Assembly (NCBI GenBank): GCA_054601695.1
Contig: BAAHQB010000010.1
Location: forward strand, 1,240,001-1,304,000
Length of the DNA stretch: 64,000 bases
Direction: 5' to 3'
From: Amorphochlora amoebiformis
Lineage: Eukaryota; Cercozoa; Chlorarachniophyceae
Part shown: positions 1 to 64,000 of the stretch, in pieces
Numbering within the stretch: position 1 is the stretch's first letter
Layout of the letters: every line of letters starts with the position of its first letter
Program-made: the position numbers and the translations under genes
The notes under the pieces: model-generated
What the model was told of the DNA's origin: nothing
What the model saw: only the letters and a program-made list of their open reading frames with translations
Databases searched by the model: none

Positions 1-1
1 T

Positions 2-487
2 GAGCCAGTCGTTGAGCCGGTCGTTGAGCCAGTCGCTGGCTCAACGGATCCAGACGTCGAGCCAATCGTCGAGCCAGTCGTCGAGCCAGTCGTCGAGCCA
101 GTCGTGGAGGAGCCAGTCGAGCCCGAATTACCCGTCGCGTCAGTGGACCTTGAACTCGAACCCATGGAAGAGGAGGACAAACCCCATGACAGCCGGGAGG
201 ATAACAAAATGGTCATGAACCAGATCATGTTTGGGAAATCATTCCTCAAGCTCCCCAAGACCCCTCGTCTTGCCCGAAATGAGATGAAACGACTGTTTGG
301 CAAGTTTTCGCAAGATGACGAAGGAATATCGAGGAGCGGGTTCAAGGAACTTCTGAGGACCGAGGGAAGGCGACCAAAGGCCAGTATTCTCAACTCGATC
401 TGGTCTAGCCTGGATCAGGATGGGAATGGGAGGGTGGAGTTTGCTGAGTTCGCTGATTGTCTCAGCGTACTCAGCCAGGGCGCGTGA
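2..487 (+). CDS. EF-hand protein, 3' part (5' end outside the window)
   Basis: The frame is open from the first bases and stops with TGA at 485-487, giving 161 residues of a longer protein. The first 40 or so residues are low-complexity repeats of the type EPVVEPVV, followed by an acidic stretch and then a globular part. Near the C-terminus is a canonical EF-hand loop, DQDGNGRVEFAEF, with Asp/Asp/Asn/Glu in the calcium-binding positions 1, 3, 5 and 12. About 35 residues earlier, FSQDDEGISRSGFKELL looks like its degenerate partner loop. The family binds Ca2+ and usually acts as a sensor or as a regulatory module of a larger protein; which applies here cannot be told. An internal Met at 104 is in frame, but the repeat region upstream is also open, so the true start lies to the left or in an earlier exon. 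Confidence 0.8.
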   Translation, partial: EPVVEPVVEPVAGSTDPDVEPIVEPVVEPVVEPVVEEPVEPELPVASVDLELEPMEEEDKPHDSREDNKMVMNQIMFGKSFLKLPKTPRLARNEMKRLFGKFSQDDEGISRSGFKELLRTEGRRPKASILNSIWSSLDQDGNGRVEFAEFADCLSVLSQGA

Positions 488-834
488 GATGGCTGCGGTG
501 TAGTTGTAAATGTAGTTGTAAATTCATTTTCCCAATTTAAATTGTTCGATTATTGCTTTCCTAAATGAGTAAACTTTAGCCAATGTTTGATTATCTGTGA
601 TGTACTTGTTCCTAGTAATATCTACCAATATTATCCATGTATACTAGATATAAATTGATACATCATTGTATACGTAGTCATACTAGGCATAAATCATTGA
701 AATAATGTCATATTAATTATAACGTTGATTGGTTTTTTTTTTATCATAATTTTTTAACTAAGATTCTGTGTCAGACATATCGATCAAGATTAACGTATAC
801 GTAGCAAATATTTACAATGTATTATATATATATA

Positions 835-877
<43 letters not shown>

Positions 878-955
878 ATATATATAATATATATGATATT
901 GTGCATGTACTAGAATATATACATATATGATAATACTAGTAATATATCATATATA

Positions 956-995
<40 letters not shown>

Positions 996-1504
996 GACGG
1001 CAACGTTGACCGAAACGGGGTTTCATTGCCATATTCGCTAGTAAAAATACTGCATTTTTACCAAATTAAATTGCATTTTTATCAAATTAGTGTGCCGGGT
1101 GTCTTTGAACAAGGTGATTGCGAAGCGTTGGGGTTTTCATGTTTTAGTGCGTCTGTGTGAGTTATGAGTCGGTTGGAGGCCTTGGTAGCGGATATGCAAG
1201 TGTAATATTATAGCGGCCTAAATTTACACGTGTGGAGAGTCGACACTCATACAGCTGAGGCCCCTCCCTTATTCTGACTGACAAATTAAATTTTTTTTTT
1301 CAATATTTTCCATAAAACACTTGCGGTTGGTAGGTTTACATGAACGTACGCGGTAATACATGTAATTTATAGTAAAACCAGGGGGAGCGTTTGTGTATCC
1401 TGGTCAAATCGCTCATTCCATTGCCGACTTTTTAATATTTTTATAAAAAGTAAACATTGGGCCGGGTCACACCCACAATACGTGACCAGCCTGGGTGACT
1501 CCCG
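488..1504. other. Intergenic region with (TA)n tracts
   Basis: This is AT-rich DNA with TA runs around 822-890 and 955-990, between the stop of the EF-hand gene and the first ATG of the thioesterase gene. The last 300 bases are less repetitive and should hold the thioesterase promoter, but I see no convincing TATA or initiator element that can be told apart from the background. Confidence 0.6.
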
Positions 1505-34062
<32,558 letters not shown>

Positions 34063-35431
34063 TACGTCGTTACGAAGTCTACGGTTTCGGCCAATTCAGG
34101 TGGTTCCCGAATTTTTTTCAGGAAAAATTAATAATTCGGCGACTTTGGTTTCTGATACCAAGAGGGACTATATCTAGTATATATATATCTAGCATATCTG
34201 TCAATTTAATTTCGAATATTACGTACTGCTGGCTAGCTTACTGCTTCGCTAGATTAAGGTAAAAGCGACGTGCATATTATTTACGGTGTTTTTGATCTAA
34301 GCCTTTGTAAAGTTTTTCATCTAATAATTTTGGAGGTTTACAGCTGCATATACTCTGAAGGAAGTATATATATTCAGTTTTATGACGGCCTAGAATATAA
34401 CGTATGTGCTTACATCATGGTTTCGTAACTTAGTATAATATACTTTGATCATCTTCTAGTGATCTAGTCTTGAAGCAGGTAGCAAAGCTAGAATTGCATT
34501 GCTGTACATACTAGACATATAATGGATATAATATGTGTATATTATATACATATATATATATCTAGTATATATATATGAGTTGAGTTATCCAATCAGTATG
34601 TACAAGAAGTATCTGAAAACTTAGACTAAGTTAGTCCAATCAGTATGTCTAGATGTAGCACTATGTGCAAGAAGTATCTGAAAACTTAGACTAAGTACTG
34701 CCTTCGACGAGAATATTCGGGTTTTCAATTCAGAGTCTTGAAGTTTCAGACCTCCGGGGCGTCTACACACACATGAATACATACACACACATGTATACAA
34801 ACTAGACTAGACATGCAGACAGCATAAGAGGTTCATGTTACATGTATACTAGGTATAGGATAGACCAAGGTATTCAGGTATTGTATGTTAGTCATCTATA
34901 TAGCGCTAGGTCATAAATTCATAATCTCTAGAACCTAGAATCTAGATAATACGTACACATAACATTAGTTAAATATACATACGTACGTAATCAACTAGAT
35001 CATATGACTATCTATATCTAGTTAACCTAGATCATATGACTATCTATATCTAGTTATTCTAGAGTATATATATATATATTATATATATATATATTATATA
35101 TATATATATATATATATTTACACTAGATATACTAGATCTAGTAGATATACACGCTAGACACGTGCTAGACGTGTGTGTGTCTGTACGAATTCAATAATCA
35201 TGATACATGTAATTAATAATAACTAGAATAATTCTAGATGCTAGAGATTACCAGAGACCACATTTTTTCTTTTAAAGTGGCAAATCAAAGCCAAGAATAA
35301 CGCAGTGATCACAACCATTAACCCAACGTGTCAATTTTTAAATAAACCAATTAAGGTAATCACGGTCAGCAAGTCGATCTAGTCACTGGACTGATGTGTA
35401 TATTTTTCTGGGTTCAAAAGAACGCTCTAAA
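34063..35431. other. Intergenic region between two convergent genes
   Basis: No coding or RNA gene is seen. The AT-rich DNA has many CTAGAT/TACTAGATATA words. A 32-base segment (ACAAGAAGTATCTGAAAACT...) is repeated at about 34601 and 34668, and a 24-base segment (CATATGACTATCTATATCTA...) at 35009 and 35035. The thioesterase 3' end and the CHAT-NTPase 3' end face each other across it. Confidence 0.6.
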
Positions 35432-36162
35432 CTATATTTGATTTGGATATGCTGGTCTACCCATTATCTCGGACTCAAGAACCTCCATGATGCTCCCGGG
35501 AGATCCTGCAGTGTGTTTCAGCAGTTTCGCGACGTCCTCCTCGGCCTTCCAAGGAGCGAGGATACGGATGAGCTCTCGACCTGAACCTTTCGATAGTTCC
35601 CGCGCCCATACAACCTGTCTTAAGCTGTCTGTTCCCAAATCCACAGGGGTGTTGGAGGTGATCAGGATCTGATACAGAAGAATAAATCACACAAACGTGG
35701 TAGGTATTATGGTAATCCAGAGGTTTCACCTTGGGTTTATGTGTGTTGCGGAGTAGCTGTGATGCTATCGAGACGGAGAGAGCACAGCAGGCATGGTCGA
35801 TGACGAACAATGCATGCCACGACGACATTTCCTGGAAGAACTCGGCGAAGGTTTTGGGGATGCGGAACTCGGGATGATGCCTCTTGAGTTGCATGGCGTT
35901 GGCGAACTCTTCCACGACAGCAGCTTGGCTTGCTTCAGGGGACCGTGGCGATTCAGCCAGAAGGTTTTGGGGGAACAAGACCTTCGCGAGATCAATGTAG
36001 TGAACCCCGTCCCCGAAAAATTCGCGTTCATGAACGTACTGAAGGCACATTGTGGCTATAGTACTCTTTCCAATCCTCCGCCTGCCCACAATGTTGACAC
36101 ATCGGTGCTGCCGTAGGAGGGAAACACAGCGGGAAACCTGTATATATATATATATTATATAC

Positions 36163-36214
<52 letters not shown>

Positions 36215-36551
36215 TATATATATATATATATATACATATATATTATATATATATACATATACATATATATATATATATATTATACATATGCAATAGAACA
36301 CACACACAATAATATATATATTACATATACACATACATATATATATATATATATACATATATATATACACTATAATATATACAATATCAGATAGGAAAGG
36401 GAGAAACCTGTACATGTCGCCCAATCGCATATGATGGGATAGGAGGATAGGGCGTGGTAGGGGACCGATCTTTCCCCAGAGATTTAGGTCGGGGGAACGG
36501 CCTCTTCTTTTTACGTGGCTTACTAGCGAACAGGACGACGTCATGGTTGCC
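35432..36551 (-). CDS. STAND NTPase exons (exons 7-9 of the CHAT-NTPase gene)
   Basis: Exon 7 ends YAIGRHVQ and exon 8 begins [18 protein letters not shown], the GR...L..L entry of STAND NTPases. The P-loop GRRRIGKST follows, then Walker B in [11 protein letters not shown], a sensor-like ILITSNTP at the start of exon 9, and [14 protein letters not shown], comparable to the GxP motif of NB-ARC-type domains. The protein ends about 20 residues later with RPAYPNQI. The winged-helix part is therefore missing or very short, and there are no C-terminal repeats. The stop is clear, so truncation would have to be ancestral or involve exons beyond an unrecognised donor. Confidence 0.85.
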
Positions 36552-36555
36552 CTGT

Positions 36556-36627
<72 letters not shown>

Positions 36628-36633
36628 GTGTAC

Positions 36634-36713
<80 letters not shown>

Positions 36714-36892
36714 ACATACATATACATATATATGAAAATATATATGTATATATATATATATATATATGTATAATATGACATATACAATATTTGTATGTCA
36801 CATACATATATATATATATATACACATATATATATATATATATATATATTAATTATATGCACATATTATATATATATATATAAATATATATG

Positions 36893-36938
<46 letters not shown>

Positions 36939-36955
36939 TATACCTATATACATGT

Positions 36956-37002
<47 letters not shown>

Positions 37003-38816
37003 TATATATCATTACATATTAATCACATACACATGTATTCATACACATGTATGCATGTAAGAATATGCTCTTGTGCAAAACACATGTATATTTTTCACAT
37101 GTACTTTAAAATCATCATGTATTATACATACCTTTTCGTCTTTTAAATTGAAAAATTACAAAATATGTACACACATATACGTATATAATGTAAGTAAAAT
37201 GACGTGTGAACATATATATTTACTGATTTTGAAACTAAGATTGGGTGAAAGGGGAATACTAAGAGTGGGTGAAAGGGGAATACTCACATCGGCAGGAAGT
37301 AATGCAAATTTTTCGCTCTCTGGTATGCTGTGGGTCTCTTTCACGTCCTCGCGCGTAACGTGCTTGGTGAAGTGTGGATCAGGAGTTTCTGAATCCACCA
37401 CCGCGGCAACGTTGGCACGGGCTATCTCGAAAGCGCGGCGAACAGTATGGCCTTAAAAAAACACAATTGAGGACTCCACATACGCTAGAATATGACAAAA
37501 CGAAAGAATACCATTGAAAAGCGCCATGTAAAAGAATCGATTGAAGTATCGCGCCGACATATCCATGAGACGCTGATCTTCTTTGCATACTATCACGTGT
37601 TCAGCCCCAGATTCCAGGAAAATGGAAGCTGCTCGTCCAGAGAAACAGGCTGAAATCACAACGCATCGCGGTACCTACAGAACGTACTTATCAGTAAAAT
37701 ATCAAGCTAGAGGGAGGTGGTGAGTACATTGCAATGCCGCAGCAACTTATTGAGGCGCGACATCAAACAAAAGTCCGCGAAGCCGCACTCGTTCTCCAGC
37801 ACCAGTGCGTACTTGCCGTCCTTGGTCAAAGTTCCGTGCGCAGATATGTGTAGAAGAGTTATGTCCGCTGTGGATGATAACTCCTCGCCCAGGGACATCC
37901 TCGACAGGTGACGAAATCTGCGATTCCACTCGTTAGGAATTGACAATTTAAAAATCTCAGCGGTATCTTTACATTATGTCGACGTCGGTCCCGGACTTGG
38001 AAAATATATCTTCTATTACATGCCTCTCGGAAGGCAGGCTTGGGATCTCCACGTCCACCGGGACTTCTTTGCCCGGTGAGAACTGGGTGGCATCGACTGA
38101 TACAAGGGGGTCGGCGTGCAGCATCACAACGCGCGGTTGATCCTCTGATCGTAGAGAAGTCAGTGTGCAAGATGGCAATGTAGATTTTTTCAATTTTGAG
38201 CTTAGATACGGTGTGAAACTCGATAAAACGTGGATTTTCCATAATATCTTCTGTACCTGCTTCATTCTTGCACAAGCACTTCCCTACAACCAGCTCTTGG
38301 AGATAGTTCACCATGGCTTCGAATCGACTACTATTGCGACGGTGGCGTTCTTGAGTCTTTTGTGATATCCTGGCGACCTTGTGGGGGGTGTCGAATCGTT
38401 TTCTTTTTGCATTGCATTTTTCATCTTTCTCAATCACCGGGGGATTCGGTTCATATTCGGCTACGGATGGAAGTTTGGACGGGGTTTTGTTTTCTAGGGG
38501 ACGGACGATGGGCAAGACAGTAGCAGGTGACATTTCGACGGATGCACTGCCCGTCTGGACATCTGAATTGGCCCTCGTAGGTGCTTCCGGTACATCCGGA
38601 GCAGCTGGAGCGGCAACTTGAGGCCCCTGGATGAAGCGCGTCCAGAGACTTACAGACTTGCTGCGTCGGATCCTCGGACGACTGCTCGAGCTGTGAAGTC
38701 ATGCATAAAGGGGAATCAGTCATAGGAGAATAATCGTGATCGAATCCGGAAAAAAAAGGAGGATCGAAGTCAACAGTTTTCGAAGGAGGAGGAATTTCGA
38801 AGCTCTCGCTGCCCAT
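35432..38816 (-). CDS. CHAT protease - STAND NTPase protein, nine exons
   Basis: Exons in order are 38816-38658, 38626-38257, 38144-37973, 37917-37728, 37674-37512, 37451-37288, 36551-36408, 36137-35730 and 35668-35432 (stop TAG). All phases match and the sum is 2007 nt, 668 residues. Residues 1-175 are Pro/Ser-rich then basic, without a recognised fold. About 176-370 is a CHAT domain, about 371-440 a basic linker, and about 445-640 a P-loop NTPase of the STAND class. CHAT peptidases (Caspase HetF Associated with TPRs) cut proteins; STAND NTPases are oligomerising switches in immunity and cell death. A CHAT effector on a STAND switch suggests a triggered protease. No WD40, LRR or TPR sensor follows, which is unusual for STAND proteins. 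Introns are mostly 31-86 bases, except for 37287-36552 and the (TA)n intron 36407-36138. Confidence 0.9.
37288..38144 (-). CDS. CHAT protease domain exons (exons 3-6 of the CHAT-NTPase gene)
   Basis: The first strand is [14 protein letters not shown]. The catalytic His lies in [18 protein letters not shown] (exon 4). The catalytic Cys lies in [20 protein letters not shown] (exon 5), followed by [15 protein letters not shown] and [16 protein letters not shown]-x-SAHG and SACxSG at this spacing (just under 60 residues) are the His-Cys dyad of CHAT peptidases, so the enzyme looks active. [15 protein letters not shown] in exon 6 is the usual helix after the dyad. Split codons close: G+AG before DQPRVV, AT+A before FRHLS, G+GC before HTVRR. 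Confidence 0.92.
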
Positions 38817-38929
38817 CACGGGAAAATATATCTACTATATGTACAGCTACCGCATATAATCAACAAAAAAAGGAAAATTTGGGATCAGGCGAGGGAGCAC
38901 CCGCTCATCCCCAATTCAATGGAGACGCC

Positions 38930-39280
38930 TGGGCCCGGTGACGGGACCAAATGTTAGAATTTGGTAATTTTACCGAAATCTGTCTCTCGAACTTATCTTT
39001 TCGCTATTCGCCTATTCCAGGCTTCGAACGCGCCTTTATGGGTTCCGGAACTTCCGGCACGGAGAGAATGATTGCTGTTTATGAGTCCACGATGGGTACT
39101 CTATTTTTCAACCTTCTCCAACTATCACAGCATCTTGGATTCAGCACGGCTGGACACGAAAAGTGGAGCCTTGGCTTATTCGTGATTGAATCGTGAATCA
39201 ATGATTTTGACAAAGGCAATGACTCAAAAGACAAACCCGTATGATAATTAGAGAACATTAGGTAAAAATGTGTACAACAT
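38930..39280 (-). mobile_element. Possible solo LTR with primer-binding-site-like end, upstream of the CHAT gene
   Basis: Read on the minus strand, a segment ends ...TTCTAACA (38954), followed two bases later by TGGTCCCGTCACCGG (about 38950-38936), the shape of a tRNA-primer site next to a 5' LTR. On the plus strand the unit begins TGTTAGAATT, and a candidate other end, ACAACA, lies near 39279, giving TGTT...AACA. No gag or pol coding is seen. The CHAT start codon lies 120 bases inside what would be the internal region, so this may be a fossil LTR now serving as promoter, or chance. Confidence 0.3.
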
Positions 39281-39407
39281 GTATTACAATGGTATGTGTG
39301 TGTGCTGCATACATGTGTACATGTGTGTGTATATGTATGTATATGTGTATATGTATATGCATATATATGTGTATGTGTATATATATACATATAAATATAT
39401 ATATATA

Positions 39408-39448
<41 letters not shown>

Positions 39449-39490
39449 CATATATAAATATATATATATATATATTATATTATTTGTATA

Positions 39491-39569
<79 letters not shown>

Positions 39570-40561
39570 GTATATGTATATCTAGTATATATGTATATAT
39601 ATATATATATATATTTCATTTGTAACATTGTGTGTGAATATAAAAATATACATATACTTAATTCGTACTTTTATCATAAAATTATACAATTAGTTGTGAA
39701 AAATAATTTTAGATGGCATTGTGGAATAAATATAAGTCTATAACCTCTTCGTACAGTGTAACGGCACATATACACGTCCTGGATGTTCTGAACATGCATG
39801 CAATAGTCATGTATAGTGACAATTAATGATCATACATGCATTGAATGAACTGAAATATAACAAGTTACTTATTTACCTTGACAGCATCTTACTAGCTATA
39901 TCTAGTATATACTAGATTAGTCTAGATATAATAGCCCTTACCAGCTAAGGTCCAGTTTTATAGTTCCTAGAACTGTGAATCTGTGATCATTAATAACTAT
40001 ATATATACAACTATCATACTCTAAATACTCACTAAAGCTAGTACTACGTAGCAAATTACTAGCAATATTTAATATTTATAGCTAGTAGATAACCCAGATC
40101 ACTAGATCATACTACATCTACTAGATCTAGGACATCGTCATCTAGCTGTAAATTAATTAGTACTACTAGTACTAGTAGAGTAGTAGGTATAAATTTATAT
40201 CGGCGCCGACTCAAATTAGCTTATATCCACTAGATCATGATTATTGTACTTTTTACTAGTATCATACCAGTCTAGATAGTTTATACTAACAGTGACTATT
40301 CATAGTCCGAGAAATCACACACTTTATATAAATTGAGAATTGTAAATATCAATTATATATACTATAGTAAGCCGTAGAAACATCTATTAGTGGTGTTAAT
40401 TAACATATTTATAAATATTATGTATAGAATGCGTCAATTATTAAGCTATGGTAGATAACACATCCAGTAATGATTACCAATTTCTATAGTATCTCGAGTA
40501 TATTACATTACGTACATGTATAAATGCAGAGTCTAGACAGTATATATATATATATATATAT

Positions 40562-40612
<51 letters not shown>

Positions 40613-40672
40613 GTAGATATGTATATGAACACTATTGATATACATACATGGTAACACACAAATATACATATA

Positions 40673-40711
<39 letters not shown>

Positions 40712-40811
40712 CATACATATATATATATATATATATATTTATAGACATATGTATTTTTGTGTATATGCATATATGTATAATATATATATAATATATATGT
40801 GTAATATATAC

Positions 40812-40857
<46 letters not shown>

Positions 40858-41161
40858 ATATACATATACATACATACACACACACATTCATCCCTTCCCC
40901 GCAAATTTAATAAAAAAGTAAAATTCATTAAAAACTCTTTTTTAATAATAAAAAAATAACTAAAAAAACAAAAAATTGCGCGCTCACAGCATCGAACCTA
41001 ACCTCAGGTATTGTGCACATTTCTCGCTTATATATTCAAATATATACCCCCTACAGAAGAATTCGAGGGTTAGGGTTAGGGTGAGGGTTAGGGTTAGGGT
41101 TAGGGTTAGGGTTGACACCTTAATAGTAGTCAATCTGCTCGCTTATATTGACATATAAACA

Positions 41162-41200
<39 letters not shown>

Positions 41201-41220
41201 CTTATGTATATAAGTACATG

Positions 41221-41273
<53 letters not shown>

Positions 41274-41319
41274 ATATGCATATGTATGTGTGTATACACA
41301 CATACAGATACACAAATAC

Positions 41320-41379
<60 letters not shown>

Positions 41380-42076
41380 CCTATGCAGTTATGTATGTTG
41401 TAAGAAATGAAATTGGTTTTTTTTCGATACTTTTTTCTAAAAATAATACGATTAGGGGGTTAGGGTTAGGGTTAGGGTTAGGGTTAGGGTTAGGGTTAGG
41501 GTTCACATTTCTATTGTTCTCATTTCAATTTTCACATATTATACGACTATACGCAGATATCCGGGATTATAATATCGAGACAAGGGTTAGGGCTTGGATT
41601 TGGGTATACATATATATTATATATATATATATAGATATATATTATATATGAGTGCCGGAGAAGAATATATTATTTTTTTTTTTCCCTTTAATAGCTCCCT
41701 TTTTTTTTTTCTCAATATTTTCCGAATTTTTTCCTCCGAAAATCTCCCTTTTTCCCTAATTTTCTCTCTTTTTTTCCCCTCTATCCACAGAATTCCCCAA
41801 GAAAATTCTGGCATCCTCCTTTTTTTGGTTTTCTATCTATCTCTCATCTTCCCTCCCCTCTATCTCTTCTCAATTTCACCTTAATATAACTCTTTTCCTC
41901 CATCTCTCCCTTCTCGCTTTTTCTCCATTTTTTTTTTTCGCTCTTTTTTTCCCCCCCCTCTTTTCCCTCTCTCTCTCTCTCTCTTTTCCCCTAATATAGG
42001 CCAATTTCCCTAAAGAATATCTCCTTTTTCTTCTATCTCTCTATGCTTTTTCTCGCTTTTTTTTTTTTTTTCGGTC
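39281..42076. other. Intergenic region: TA repeats, TACTAGAT-rich DNA, two short telomeric blocks, pyrimidine tract
   Basis: 39281-39620 and 40540-40880 are TA/CA repeats. 39640-40530 is AT-rich with many CTAGAT words and no ORF. 40900-41060 and 41400-41590 hold unique bases. (TTAGGG)n lies at about 41071-41115 and 41457-41503, and 41680-42075 is T/C-rich. A possible exon at 41559-41587 (IRDYNIETR) borders a GTTAGGG word, but I could not chain it to anything. Confidence 0.5.
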
Positions 42077-55891
<13,815 letters not shown>

Positions 55892-55892
55892 C

Positions 55893-55927
<35 letters not shown>

Positions 55928-55954
55928 GAATATATTATATATATATATATATGA

Positions 55955-55994
<40 letters not shown>

Positions 55995-56032
55995 TATATA
56001 GTCTTATAACCAAAAATGTACATATATGAATC

Positions 56033-56074
<42 letters not shown>

Positions 56075-56126
56075 TATATATATATACACGTGTATATGCA
56101 TATCTTATGCCATCTACAAGGATACA

Positions 56127-56160
56127 TGGGTTCCGAAGGCCAACATTCATCGGAACCCAT
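56127..56160. other. Inverted repeat (hairpin)
   Basis: GGGTTCCGA and TCGGAACCC are separated by about 14 bases, followed by two more GGGTTCYGAA words by 56205. A short plus-strand ORF across it (ending at a TAG near 56240) and a minus-strand ATG were seen, but neither is supported by neighbouring exons. Confidence 0.6.
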
Positions 56161-56239
56161 GGGTTCTGAAGGAAGAAAGTAAGAAGATGGGTTCCGAATT
56201 AAAACGGAAGAATATGGTGCAAACCGACTACCGAGAATA

Positions 56240-56391
56240 GGCTTTTTTCGTAATTATTCGCCAAAAAATGTTTTTTTTTTCATAATTATTCGTCAAAAAG
56301 TGTTTTTTTTTTTTTCTCATAATTATTCGTCAAAAAGTGTTTTTTTTTTTTCTCATAATTATTCGCCAAAAAGTGTTTTCTTTTTTGATAA

Positions 56392-56400
<9 letters not shown>
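56240..56400. repeat. Short tandem T-rich repeats
   Basis: ATAATTATTCGYCAAAAAGTGTTTTTTT occurs about four times. It is similar in style to the T-rich stretches at 10240-10700 and 14050-14290. The stop codon of the next gene lies at its left-hand side (56394-56392). Confidence 0.75.
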
Positions 56401-63936
<7,536 letters not shown>

Positions 63937-63939
63937 CGA

Positions 63940-63960
63940 GAGAGTGAGTGAGAGAGAAAA

Positions 63961-63993
<33 letters not shown>

Positions 63994-64000
63994 GCGAGAG
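63940..64000. repeat. (GA)n tract at the window end
   Basis: Purine microsatellite continuing beyond the window. Confidence 0.95.

Noticed and set aside
35793-36116. 107-residue plus-strand ORF opposite the NTPase exon
   Set aside because: Antisense shadow of exon 8, which carries the P-loop and Walker B motifs.
41559-41587. Plus-strand mini-exon IRDYNIETR next to GTTAGGG
   Set aside because: It has acceptor and donor-like edges but no neighbouring exon in phase, and lies between two genes; left as intergenic.
56104-56240. Plus-strand ORF end YKDTWVPKANIHRNPWV...
   Set aside because: Only one open end, overlaps an inverted repeat, and has no exon upstream in phase.

Overview
The window is nuclear DNA of an intron-rich eukaryote, most likely a unicellular protist or alga. 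I cannot place it more precisely. Signs of this are canonical GT-AG exons as short as 25-80 nt, introns made mostly of (TA)n, long interstitial arrays of TTAGGG/CCCTAA, and eukaryotic domain combinations. Nearly every long open frame rich in Tyr/Ile, Arg/Glu, Asn/Pro or Arg/Val is translated microsatellite and not a gene. The real coding information sits in small non-TA islands whose edges carry splice sites and whose reading phases can be chained.

Layout. At 2-487 (+) is the 3' end of an EF-hand protein gene with an acidic EPVV-repeat region. From 1505 to 34062 (+) I reconstruct one gene of about 43 small exons spread over 32.5 kb. It encodes an acyl-CoA thioesterase of the ACOT11/ACOT12 (BFIT/CACH) type: two hotdog domains, then a START lipid-binding domain, then a PDZ domain and a basic tail. 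From 38816 down to 35432 (-) lies a compact nine-exon gene of 668 codons, with normal short introns, for a CHAT (caspase/separase-like) protease joined to a STAND-type P-loop NTPase. Two further minus-strand genes are again broken into mini-exons in repeat introns. One runs from about 55891 to 42077 and has a short GNAT-like motif but is otherwise unrecognised. The other runs from 63472 or beyond the window to 56392 and is unrecognised.

Three structural themes stand out. First, introns consist largely of self-complementary (TA)n. Second, several introns consist largely of telomere-like repeat that abuts or supplies the splice site; the clearest is 49700-50517. Third, many exons are surrounded by arrays of partial copies of themselves. 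Copies of the 5' part with the acceptor lie upstream, and copies of the 3' part with the donor lie downstream, as expected if tandem duplications break inside exons and in the flanking TA tracts.

Exon calls come from splice motifs, frame continuity and family motifs read by eye; there is no transcript evidence. Phase gaps that I could not close are stated in the entries.
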